This document shows positions 54,498-62,601 of a stretch of 64,000 nt of DNA, in pieces. A model generated the notes under the pieces. That model did not search any database. It was given only the letters and a program-made list of their open reading frames with translations, and had not been told where the DNA came from. This DNA comes from Lacipirellula parvula. Lineage in GTDB: Bacteria > Planctomycetota > Planctomycetia > Pirellulales > Lacipirellulaceae. How positions within the stretch are numbered: the stretch's first letter is position 1; each line of letters begins with the position of its first letter. Both the position numbers and the translations under genes were made by a program. Where the stretch lies: assembly GCF_009177095.1 (NCBI RefSeq), contig NZ_AP021861.1, positions 5,314,501 to 5,378,500 on the forward strand, in the 5' to 3' direction.

Positions 54498-55090
54498 CTT
54501 GTTGTCGTCGGCGACAGCCAATGACTGAGACTGACTGTCGTTGCCGAAACCCTTGCTACTGCGAGGGTTTCGGCGTTTCTGCGGAGGGCTCTTCTCCCCT
54601 GCCATTGTGACAGGTGGCGTCCCATTTTGCCCCTTTGAGCCATTTGCGCGATGCCCAGGCGCTACCACCCCCGATTGGGGCTGGGCATCGGAGGACGCGG
54701 GGTCCGGCGTTGTCGGGGCCGGCGGAGAAGGCAGCGCGGCGAGCGCCCGGGCTTGGTCGTCGAGGCCGATGTGAGCATACCGCATCGTCATCTTCACGTC
54801 GGTGTGCCGGGCGAGTTCCTTGGCTTCCGGCAGCGACGCCCCGTGCCGCAAGAGCTGGGTGATGTAGGTATGCCGTCCCGCGGCGTGGAAGTCGGCCACT
54901 CCCTCCTTGGTCTTATACTGCAAACCAGCTCGCTCCAGGTCCTTCTTGACCATGAGCCAGGTGCGTCGTTTTGCCAGCAGCGGGAACAGAATCGCATCTG
55001 GCGCGATGTCGGCGAACCAATCGCGGAGCATACTCACGAGATCCCCGTGCAGCGGGAGCACGTCGCGACGGCGGTGCTTGGAGCATGCCG

Positions 55091-55309
55091 CCTCGACCGT
55101 ATCCGCCAGCCAAGCTTGACATGGCCTACTTCCTTCCGCATCTGTCCAAGCAAAGCCGTACCGGCATCCCGAACCTGACGCCACTCAAGATCGACGGTAA
55201 GGAGTATCAGCAGTGGTCGCGTCACTACGAATGGCGCGAAGGGATTGACGATCTGGCGGTGCATTACCGCCGTGTCGAGCAGTGGCTCCTTGACGAACTG
55301 AAACGGTAA
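55091..55309 (+). pseudogene. C-terminal remnant of an E2-like (UBC-fold) protein gene
   Basis: The frame reads PYPPAKLDMAYFLPHLSKQS, then KEYQQWSRHYEWREGIDD and AVHYRRVEQWLLDELKR, ending 8 bp before the JAB-E1 gene. The WSRH block and the YRRVEQWL helix are typical of the C-terminal part of bacterial E2 family proteins that are encoded before E1 in multi-ubiquitin operons. About 70 residues remain. Homology ends near 55090, where the opposite-strand recombinase homology begins. The active-site Cys region and any linked ubiquitin-like domain are missing. Confidence 0.65.
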
Positions 55310-55317
55310 GGGCGGCA

Positions 55318-56715
55318 ATGGAATACGTTCTTCGATTGACGGGCGAGCAGCACGCGCAGCTCAAAGCCCATTTGTTTCCGGGAGACGGCTTGGAGGCCGC
55401 AGCGCTCGTGCTATGCGGGCGACTGCGTGGTCGAGGTCGCCATGCATTCATGGTGCGTAAGGTAGTGTTGATCCCGCACGCCGAATGCAAGCGAACCGCG
55501 GTGACCATTACTTGGCCGACACTGTTTGCCGACGACCTGATTAATGAAGCCGCCAAACGTGGCATGGCAATTCTCAAAGTTCATAGCCATCCCGGCGGTA
55601 TGGATACGTTCTCGGGCTATGACGACAAGTCCGACGCGAGTTTCCTCGGCTCGGTTTGCACGATTCTCGAAGACAAGCAGCCCCATGCGAGCGCAGTAAT
55701 GCTGCCGTGCGGGCGCATGTTTGCAAGGGTGCTGGATGATAATGGTGAGTTCCACCCCGTGAGTCTTGTCAGCATGGTCGGTGAGGATATGAACTTGTGG
55801 TATCCCGACCCTGGTCGAGATATCCCTGAATTCGCCCGGCGGCACGCACAGGTGTTCGGCGCAGGGACGGTCGCTTGCTTACGTAGGATGCGGATCGCGG
55901 TGATCGGCTGCTCCGGCACTGGCACGCCGCTTATCGAGCAACTCGTTCGCCTCGGTGTTGGGTTCCTGGTGCTGGTCGATCCTGATCGGTCGGAATGGAA
56001 GAATCTCAACCGGATGTATATGACCAAAACCAGCGACGCCAATCTTGGCCGATTTAAGGTCGAGGTGTTGGCCGAGGCGATCGGCCATATCGGACTGGGG
56101 ACCGAAGTGCTGCCCTTGGCACAAGACCTGGCCACGCCCGACGTGGTGCGTGCGGTGGCATCATGTGATATGGTGTTTGGCTGTACTGACAGCTTCGCCG
56201 CGCGCGATGTTTTGAATCGTCTCGCGACCTTCTATACGCTCCCCTACATCGACATCGGCGTGCAACTTCGCGCGTTGCCTGCCGGCGGCGTCGATCAAAT
56301 TACCGGCGCCGTGCATTACCTCCAGCCCGGCAAGTCAAGCCTGAAGTCGCGTGGAATCTATGACTCGGAAGATGTCCGCGCGGAGCTGATGAAGCGCGAC
56401 GATCCGGCCGAGTACGAGAAGCAACTAGTGCAGAAATACATCAAGGGCGTGCAGGAGGATCGCCCCGCGGTCATCAGCGTGAACTCGATGGTAGCGTCGA
56501 TGGCCGTCAATGAGCTTCTGGCGCGAATTCATCGCTTTCGGTACGACGACAACGACGCGTACGCGACGCTGCGATATGCAGTGCATGAGCCGCACGTTTT
56601 CAAAGATGCTGAAGGGGATTTGAATGTCTGTCCGGTGCTAGCCAAAGAAGTTGGCCGCGGCAACGTTACTCCGCTGTTGGACAGGCCCGAGTTGAGCGAG
56701 GGAGGGAAGGTTTGA
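55318..56715 (+). CDS. JAB (JAMM) protease fused to E1-like (ThiF) adenylating enzyme
   Basis: A 465-residue fusion. Residues about 5-150 are a JAB/MPN metalloprotease: VHSHPGGMDTFSGYDDKSD gives H-x-H-P-x(6)-S-x2-D, with an upstream Glu as expected in these. Residues about 190-440 are an E1 fold: MRIAVIGCSGTGTPLIEQLV (nucleotide loop), VDPDRSEWKNLNRMY (D-x-D...N-x-N-R) and FGCTDSFAARDVLNRLATFY. No typical catalytic Cys is seen in the QPGKSSLKSRG region. In known bacterial ubiquitin-like operons such enzymes adenylate a ubiquitin-like protein and remove it again. TAAGGGCGG is the ribosome site. It ends TGATG with the next gene. Confidence 0.88.
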   Translation: MEYVLRLTGEQHAQLKAHLFPGDGLEAAALVLCGRLRGRGRHAFMVRKVVLIPHAECKRTAVTITWPTLFADDLINEAAKRGMAILKVHSHPGGMDTFSGYDDKSDASFLGSVCTILEDKQPHASAVMLPCGRMFARVLDDNGEFHPVSLVSMVGEDMNLWYPDPGRDIPEFARRHAQVFGAGTVACLRRMRIAVIGCSGTGTPLIEQLVRLGVGFLVLVDPDRSEWKNLNRMYMTKTSDANLGRFKVEVLAEAIGHIGLGTEVLPLAQDLATPDVVRAVASCDMVFGCTDSFAARDVLNRLATFYTLPYIDIGVQLRALPAGGVDQITGAVHYLQPGKSSLKSRGIYDSEDVRAELMKRDDPAEYEKQLVQKYIKGVQEDRPAVISVNSMVASMAVNELLARIHRFRYDDNDAYATLRYAVHEPHVFKDAEGDLNVCPVLAKEVGRGNVTPLLDRPELSEGGKV

Positions 56716-57065
56716 TGCGGCGGATGTTGCCTGCAATCTGGGAATGGTTGCGGTCGTGGTTTGTTCAGCCTGTTCGACCGCTGCAAACCATTCACGTCGA
56801 GGAGTTGCCGGACAAGCTCGACCCAAAGGCGGTCTATGTGCTGGGCGAGGGCAAGCACTTATGGTTTGTGGCGATGCTTTGTCCGTGCGGGTGCAACCAA
56901 GTTCTGCAGGTGAGCCTGCTGCCTGACGCCAAGCCGAGGTGGAAGCTGATTGAACACGCCACTGATGGTTCGATCACACTGCAGCCATCGGTTTGGCGCA
57001 AGATTGGTTGCCGGAGTCATTTCTTTCTGCGCCGGGGGCTGATCCAATGGTGCCGCGATCGGTAA
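56715..57065 (+). CDS. DUF6527 zinc-binding protein of ubiquitin-like operon
   Basis: A 116-residue protein whose ATG overlaps the E1 stop (TGATG). Cysteine blocks LCPCGCNQVLQVSLL and GCRSHFFLRRGLIQWC are the DUF6527 signature, a likely zinc site. Members are repeatedly encoded after JAB/E1 genes in bacterial ubiquitin-like operons; their role is not established, but binding of the modifier or target is possible. Length is normal. Confidence 0.88.
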   Translation: MRRMLPAIWEWLRSWFVQPVRPLQTIHVEELPDKLDPKAVYVLGEGKHLWFVAMLCPCGCNQVLQVSLLPDAKPRWKLIEHATDGSITLQPSVWRKIGCRSHFFLRRGLIQWCRDR

Positions 57066-57153
57066 AGCGTTGTGTCATGTATCGCTTCTAAACCTGCGGC
57101 GGTCGTGAACACCGACGCGTGAAAAGGTCGATAGTGCAGCAGTCTTCACACGA

Positions 57154-57540
57154 CTAAGCTTTAGCAGATGTAAACCTAGCGCCGCATACAAAACAATTAT
57201 CGTTTTCCCTGCGACATCGCTTGATTAGCACGTCGAATCGCGAGCCATTTGGCAGCTCCAGCTTACATTTCTGGTGCGGCAGCAATTGTCTGGGCGATAG
57301 GAAGCCGATGCCTTGCCTTGAGATGTCGCAGGTGTAGACGGCGTAAACGAATCCATCGCCGAGTAGTACGGCCTCGCTTCGCATGAAAAATCGATGGAAT
57401 GCCCTGCGGTTGTCGTCGCGGCGGCCCATCGGACCTTTCAACGAGAAAAAAGCGTGCGCCTCCTCAGCGGAGAGTTCGACCCGTGCCTGCGCTGATAGCG
57501 ATTGCGAACTTTCTATTCTGTGAACGCTGCTTCCCAGCAT
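57154..57540 (-). CDS. PilZ-domain protein
   Basis: A 128-residue protein with a PilZ domain, the cyclic di-GMP receptor fold: RRAFHRFFMR provides the RxxxR motif and CDISRQGIGFLSP the D-x-S-x-x-G motif. The start lies inside the HD-GYP gene (28-nt overlap) with GGAG 8 nt upstream, so both are coupled. A receptor encoded with a cyclic di-GMP phosphodiesterase suggests local signalling, perhaps toward the chemotaxis genes nearby. Confidence 0.85.
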   Translation of the reverse strand: MLGSSVHRIESSQSLSAQARVELSAEEAHAFFSLKGPMGRRDDNRRAFHRFFMRSEAVLLGDGFVYAVYTCDISRQGIGFLSPRQLLPHQKCKLELPNGSRFDVLIKRCRRENDNCFVCGARFTSAKA

Positions 57541-58502
57541 TGAACGATCTCCGCGTCGAAGTGGGTTCCTGCGTTTCGTAGTAAGTATCCGATCGCCTGT
57601 TGGGGAGTGATTGGCTCGCGATACGGTCGTTCCCCTGTTAAAGCGTCGAAAACGTCTACAACTGCTATCAGCTTTGCCCAGGGGCTGATGTGCTTTCCCG
57701 TTATCCCAACAGGATATCCGGTTCCGTCTATGCGCTCGTGGTGTTGATAGACAACCATGAGCTGCTCAAAGGTGAGATCTGGGCGGGAGCACAGTTCGAT
57801 GTATCCGCGAGTGGGATGCATTTCGACGAGCTCACGTTCGGTGGTCGTCAAGCGTCCGCTCTTGCTTAGGATCTTTGCCGGAATATGACGCTTGCCGAGA
57901 TCGTGCAGCATGGCGGCAGAGGCAAGGAGTTCCAGTTGGCGAATATCATTAATCCCGAGTCGCTTGGCGAGCAATACGCTGTAGCTCGCCACATTGGTGA
58001 CATGCACGAAGGTGCTGAAGTCGTGGCGAGCAACGCTGAATATCTCGTAAGGCAGTACGTTCCGGGACGATATAAGCGCCGCGATGTCCCGTCCAACAGT
58101 CGCGGCGAGACTAACAAACTTACTGCAGTCAAGAAGGCGTACGGCATGTTCTATTTCCGCTGAGACAACTACCTGCATTGCAGAAAATTGCTCGGCTACC
58201 GTGACGGTGCGCCTGCCGTTCAAATAAGCCTCTCTGAGATACTCGCCAAGTTTGCGAACGTCGCCGTGGCGAACATAAAAGTCGCGTATGCCGATGTCCG
58301 CAAGACTCATTAGCTGTTCGTGGTCCAGGGAGAGACCGGTCCGGCAATAGAGCTTCGGGGGGGCAGCCTGTTCTGGGGCAACGAAGATGTCCACCGGCGC
58401 CTTATCGGCGCGTGCGATTAACTCAATAGCAATACTCGCGTACCGAGCAGACGGGGGTGCGCAATAAGCGGCGGCAGTCAGGCGGGCGTCAAGTTGCATC
58501 AT
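57513..58502 (-). CDS. HD-GYP cyclic di-GMP phosphodiesterase
   Basis: A 329-residue protein. Residues 150-329 form an HD-GYP domain: HD at 200-201 in MLHDLGKRHIP, then HHERIDGTGYP at 254-264, both with the residues needed for hydrolysis of cyclic di-GMP to GMP. Residues 1-145 form a variable N-terminal domain of the DUF3391-like type (RHGDVRKLGEYLREAYLNGR). It acts in the cytoplasm. Its 3' end overlaps the PilZ gene. Confidence 0.92.
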   Translation of the reverse strand: MMQLDARLTAAAYCAPPSARYASIAIELIARADKAPVDIFVAPEQAAPPKLYCRTGLSLDHEQLMSLADIGIRDFYVRHGDVRKLGEYLREAYLNGRRTVTVAEQFSAMQVVVSAEIEHAVRLLDCSKFVSLAATVGRDIAALISSRNVLPYEIFSVARHDFSTFVHVTNVASYSVLLAKRLGINDIRQLELLASAAMLHDLGKRHIPAKILSKSGRLTTTERELVEMHPTRGYIELCSRPDLTFEQLMVVYQHHERIDGTGYPVGITGKHISPWAKLIAVVDVFDALTGERPYREPITPQQAIGYLLRNAGTHFDAEIVQCWEAAFTE

Positions 58503-59358
58503 AGACAGAAGTTGTGGGCTCGGCTTTGAACGCTGATAACCTGCCTCAGCTCAGTTCGCTCGCGTTTGCGCCGTGGCAGCAGTTAACACTTACTAGACGC
58601 CGAAGGCATAAGCTCGCGCTCGTTTCGCTAACCCCCGTAGGTAATACGGAACCAGCTATCTATTCTATGTTGAAAACTCATGAGCGCAGTTCGGAAGTCT
58701 GGTAGGTTAAGTAATTGCCCGTGCAATTGTTGCAATTGGTTTGGCATGACTGATTCGCTCACGGTCGCTTGTAAAGAGGGCATGTTACGAAGCAAATCGG
58801 GTTGGCGCTTGCCGAATGCGAACACGGCATGCCGAATTGACGACTAACATATTCTCATTTCGCGTAGCGGCCCGGCAGGCGGATCAAACGGACTAAACGT
58901 ACCTTTGGTCGTGATCGGCGTTTCGTTTGGATCAGTTGCGGCGGCGGCGTGCGCGTGCCGTGGAGCACATCAATGCACGCATTACGCGCAGCACGATCGC
59001 TCGATCACTCAAATCATTTCCAGTCAGAACGCGCCGATTTGCAGCAGACGTCACTGCTCGCCTTCCCCAATACGAAAGCACATTGTCCGTCTTCGACGGT
59101 GGAGGCGGTGAGCATTAGAGTCTTTCCCCCAGTTGCCACCTCGCGCCCCCTCGCTTGGGTGGCATCGATTGCAATGTCTCCGGCTTGGATATGTGCCACA
59201 GTAGCGCACTCGAGATCATCCTCGTCAGCTTTGACGTTGGTGAAAATGCGGATTTCCGTTCTGGCATTCGTGCCTGCACTCCGTTGATCTAGCAGTAGGC
59301 TCCTCAGTATCGATCTGGCTCATAGGAGTTGCAGACGATTCAACTGAGGAGCTCACGC
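58503..59358. other. Intergenic region with no supported gene
   Basis: About 850 bp between the divergent HD-GYP and CheA genes. A minus-strand frame at 59014-59320 has protein-like stretches (RTEIRIFTNVKADEDDLECA; GDIAIDATQARGREVATGGK) but no ATG and no clear ribosome site; it could be a decayed gene. Promoters for the two flanking operons should be here. Confidence 0.4.
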
Positions 59359-61986
59359 ATGTCTTCCGACGATCAGGCGCTCATTCTTGAGTTCGTGACC
59401 GAATCGCGCGACCATCTAGGTCATGTTGAGAGCCAACTGCTGCAGATCGAAGCTAATGGCGCAAACATCGACGTAGACCTCGTTAATGAAGTCTTTCGCG
59501 GGATCCATTCAATTAAAGGCGCCGCCGGCTTCCTTGGGCTCGTCACGGTCAACAAGCTTGCCCATAGTTTGGAGAACGTTCTCGGGCTCATTCGCACGCG
59601 CGAATTAAGTCCGACCACCTCGATGGTCGAAGCCATGTTGAAGGCGGCGGATACGCTGTCTGAATTGGTGAATAATGTTGACGCATCTAATGAGATCAAC
59701 GTCGACGAACATCTTCAGATTCTTGATGCAATTGCTTCGAGCGATGTGCTTGACATTACTCTCGACCCCGTCGACTTCAGCGTATCGCCACCTTCCGACG
59801 AAGAAAAAAGTGACGCTGTTGAAGCGATCGATAGGAAGGAAGAGCCGGTTATTTCAGGGATCGTTAATGCGGGGGCAACAGCAAGCCCCGAAACAAGCAT
59901 TCGCGTGCAGGTCGGCGTCCTTGACAGTCTAATGAACCTTGCCGGCGAGCTGGTGCTCGGCCGGAACCAATTAATTCAAGCCCTGAATACCGACGCCCAC
60001 GTCGGCATCGAAGCGGTGGCTTCGCGGCTCGATCAGGTGACGACCGAACTTCAAGAGGCGATCATGCGAACCCGCATGCAGCCGATCGGGGCGGTTTTCA
60101 GCAAGTTCCCGCGCGTCGTCCGCGACCTGAGCGCGAAGCTTGGCAAGCAGTGCGACGTCATCATGGACGGCAAGGAAGTCGACGTTGATAAGACGATCCT
60201 CGAAGCGATCGGGGATCCGCTCACTCACCTAGTCCGCAACTCGATCGACCACGGCGTCGAACGGCCCGACGTCCGCGTCGCCGCCGGCAAACCAGCCAAC
60301 GGCACGATCCATCTCAAGGCCTATCACGAAGCGGGCAAGGTCCGCATCGATATCGCCGACGACGGCGGCGGCATCTACCCTGAAAAGCTAAAGAAGAAGG
60401 CCGTCGAGAAGGGCGTCGTGACTGCCGAACAGGCGAGTCGGCTCACCGATCGCGAAGCGATTCGACTGATCTTCCACCCCGGCTTTTCGACGGCGGAAAA
60501 GATCACCGACGTTAGCGGTCGCGGCGTCGGCATGGACGTCGTTCGTACGAACATTGAGAAGCTCGGCGGGACGGTCGACGTCGATTCGACTCCGGGACGC
60601 GGAACGACAATTCAGATCACGCTGCCGCTCACACTGGCGATCATCCCATCGCTGATCATTCAAAGCGGCGAGGAGCGGTTTGCCATTCCTCAAGTGAATA
60701 TCTCAGAACTCGTGCGACTCCGGCGCGAGGAGATGGCCAAGCGACTCGACATGGTCAAGTCGGCAGAAGTCTTGCGATTGCGCGGCTCGCTGCTGCCGCT
60801 GGTCCGACTTCGCGACGTCTTGGGCTTCGTGGCGCCGAGCATCGCGACGACGAGCGACGATTCGCAACTGACGACTAACATCATCGTCGTTGAAAGCGGG
60901 CAGCAACGTTTCGGCATTGTCGTCGACGCTTTGCACGACTCGGAAGAAATTGTCGTCAAACCGCTGGGGCGACACATTAAGAATGCTCCGTGCCTCTCAG
61001 GCGCGACCATCCTGGGCGACGGGCATGTCGCGCTGATTCTCGACGTGGCGGGGATCGCCGCTCATGAGCAGATTCGCTCGACCCATGACGAGGTCATCGC
61101 CAGCAAGGGCGAAGAGCTTGCTACGGGCGAAGCAGACTTGCAGTCAGTGCTGCTATTCACTAACCATCCGCGCGAACACTTCGCCGTCTCGATGGACGTG
61201 GTCGCCCGGATCGAGCGGATTCGGACCGACCAGATCGACGCCGTCGGCGGCCAGGAGCTGGTGCAGTATCGGCAGTCGAGCGTGCCGCTATTGCGGCTGG
61301 AGAACCTCATCTCTGCGCGGGCGTCCGAACCGCAGAACTGGGTCTACGTCATCGTCTTCGTGATCAGCGGCAAGGAAGTCGGCCTCGTCGCCCCGCGCCT
61401 GGAAGATATCCGCGAAGTGCCGACGAACGTCGATACGCTCACCTTCCAAGAAGTCGGCGTGCAAGGTTCGCTCGTCTTGGCGGATCAGGCGACGCGCTTG
61501 ATCGACCTATTCAAGATCGCCGAGAAGGCCCACCCCGAATGGTTCGCCAATCGCCCGAAGCCCTTGACGGAGCCAGGCAAGGCTCCTGTCGTTTTGCTCG
61601 CCGAAGATTCGAATTTCTTCCGCAAGCAGGTCAAGTCGATGATCGAGGAACAGGGCTACGTCGTCTTCGATTGCGAAGACGGGCTGCTGGCTTGGAATCG
61701 GCTCAACGAGGAGAAGCTGGAGATCGACGTCGTCGTCACCGACATCGAGATGCCGAACCTCAACGGCTTCGAGCTCTGCCAGCGGATCAAGCAATCGAAC
61801 CACTGGGGGCATGTCCCCGTGATCGCTCTCACGTCGCTCGCCGGCGCTTCGGACATGCAACGGGGCATGGACGTCGGCATCGACGATTACCAAATCAAGA
61901 TGGATCGCGAGAAGCTGCTCACCTCGCTCCATAACTTTACCGGCGCCAAGGCTGGCTCGAACCAACGCCGACTTCAACCCGCTTAA
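59359..61986 (+). CDS. cheA: Hybrid chemotaxis histidine kinase CheA with two CheW-like domains and a receiver
   Basis: An 875-residue kinase. ATG 59359 has GAGGAG 8 nt upstream; ATG/TTG 30 bp earlier is less likely. Hpt domain with phospho-His50 in IHSIKGAAGFLG; dimer domain; HATPase with VRNSIDHGVE and DVSGRGVGMDVV; a first CheW-like domain (LIIQSGEERFAIPQVNISEL) and a second one (LLFTNHPREHFAVSMDVVAR) before a C-terminal receiver with Asp795 in VVVTDIEMPNLNGFELCQ and the Lys in DDYQIK. The second CheW-like domain and receiver make it longer than E. coli CheA. It forms an array with the CheW and receptor encoded next. Confidence 0.93.
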   Translation: MSSDDQALILEFVTESRDHLGHVESQLLQIEANGANIDVDLVNEVFRGIHSIKGAAGFLGLVTVNKLAHSLENVLGLIRTRELSPTTSMVEAMLKAADTLSELVNNVDASNEINVDEHLQILDAIASSDVLDITLDPVDFSVSPPSDEEKSDAVEAIDRKEEPVISGIVNAGATASPETSIRVQVGVLDSLMNLAGELVLGRNQLIQALNTDAHVGIEAVASRLDQVTTELQEAIMRTRMQPIGAVFSKFPRVVRDLSAKLGKQCDVIMDGKEVDVDKTILEAIGDPLTHLVRNSIDHGVERPDVRVAAGKPANGTIHLKAYHEAGKVRIDIADDGGGIYPEKLKKKAVEKGVVTAEQASRLTDREAIRLIFHPGFSTAEKITDVSGRGVGMDVVRTNIEKLGGTVDVDSTPGRGTTIQITLPLTLAIIPSLIIQSGEERFAIPQVNISELVRLRREEMAKRLDMVKSAEVLRLRGSLLPLVRLRDVLGFVAPSIATTSDDSQLTTNIIVVESGQQRFGIVVDALHDSEEIVVKPLGRHIKNAPCLSGATILGDGHVALILDVAGIAAHEQIRSTHDEVIASKGEELATGEADLQSVLLFTNHPREHFAVSMDVVARIERIRTDQIDAVGGQELVQYRQSSVPLLRLENLISARASEPQNWVYVIVFVISGKEVGLVAPRLEDIREVPTNVDTLTFQEVGVQGSLVLADQATRLIDLFKIAEKAHPEWFANRPKPLTEPGKAPVVLLAEDSNFFRKQVKSMIEEQGYVVFDCEDGLLAWNRLNEEKLEIDVVVTDIEMPNLNGFELCQRIKQSNHWGHVPVIALTSLAGASDMQRGMDVGIDDYQIKMDREKLLTSLHNFTGAKAGSNQRRLQPA

Positions 61987-62049
61987 GGCGTTGAAGTCGT
62001 CCGCCCTTCCCCTTGCTTCGAATCGTGTTTCCGCGGAGTTCGTTTTCCC

Positions 62050-62526
62050 ATGACCGCCACGCTTGCCCCTGATCGCCCCGGCACGGTCGTCGAACGGCAG
62101 TTCGCCACGTTTTACGTCGGCCACATGCTGCTCGGCGTCGACATCCGGGTCGTCCAAGAGATCAACCGCCAGAGCGAGATCACGCAAGTCCCGCACGCCC
62201 CGGAGTACGTCCGCGGCGTGATCAACTTGCGGGGCGACGTTGCAACGGTCATCGACCTTCGCGCCGTGCTCGGCCTGCCCCGCGCGACGGCCAGCCGCGA
62301 GCGTCGCAACCTGATCGTCCACTCGGGGGGCGAAGCGATCGGCCTGCTGGTCGATCGGATTTCCGACATTCTTACGTTACGCACCGACGAGATCAGTCCG
62401 GCGCCAGCGAACGTCGACGACGTCGATAGCCGCTTCATCGCTGGCGTCCATGCGCTTGGCACTGGCATCGTCGTGCTCTTGGACATCGAGAAGGTCCTCG
62501 CCGACCAGCAACCCCCCGACGCCTAG
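62050..62526 (+). CDS. cheW: CheW coupling protein
   Basis: A 158-residue CheW. The domain spans residues about 15-155 with QFATFYVGHMLLGVDIRVVQ, YVRGVINLRGDVATVIDLRA (the classic V-x-G-x-I-N-L-R-G) and IGLLVDRISDILTL. It links CheA to the receptor encoded 75 bp downstream. Gap after cheA is 63 bp. Confidence 0.95.
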   Translation: MTATLAPDRPGTVVERQFATFYVGHMLLGVDIRVVQEINRQSEITQVPHAPEYVRGVINLRGDVATVIDLRAVLGLPRATASRERRNLIVHSGGEAIGLLVDRISDILTLRTDEISPAPANVDDVDSRFIAGVHALGTGIVVLLDIEKVLADQQPPDA

Positions 62527-62601
62527 CCGTTCAATCGCATCGCCAACGCCGCCGTATACCGAATCAACAGCTTTCAATCGTTTCTCACAGGAGTGAACCT
62601 C

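Larger units (their letters stand above)
54300..55085 (-). pseudogene. Tyrosine recombinase (integrase), 5'-truncated
   Basis: From about 55085 the minus strand encodes CSKHRRRDVLPLHGDLVSML, then FHAAGRHTYITQLLRHGASL and ELARHTDVKMTMRYAHIGLD: the catalytic Lys, His/Arg, His and Tyr region of a phage-type integrase. The DNA-binding domain and the first catalytic Arg are missing; upstream bases encode unrelated residues and belong to the opposite-strand E2 remnant. H and R are separated by three residues (usual: two). After residue about 205 the frame runs through the att-like hairpin and ends at 54300, so the C-terminus is also foreign. Not functional. Confidence 0.75.

Noticed and set aside
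54300-54530. Natural C-terminus of the recombinase
   Set aside because: This part is translated att-site DNA (Arg/Pro-rich WRRRESNPPPP type), a known artefact of frames running through tRNA/tmRNA ends.
61507-62322. 271-residue minus-strand frame opposite cheA and cheW
   Set aside because: Antisense to well-conserved chemotaxis genes with good starts; composition is that of a shadow frame.
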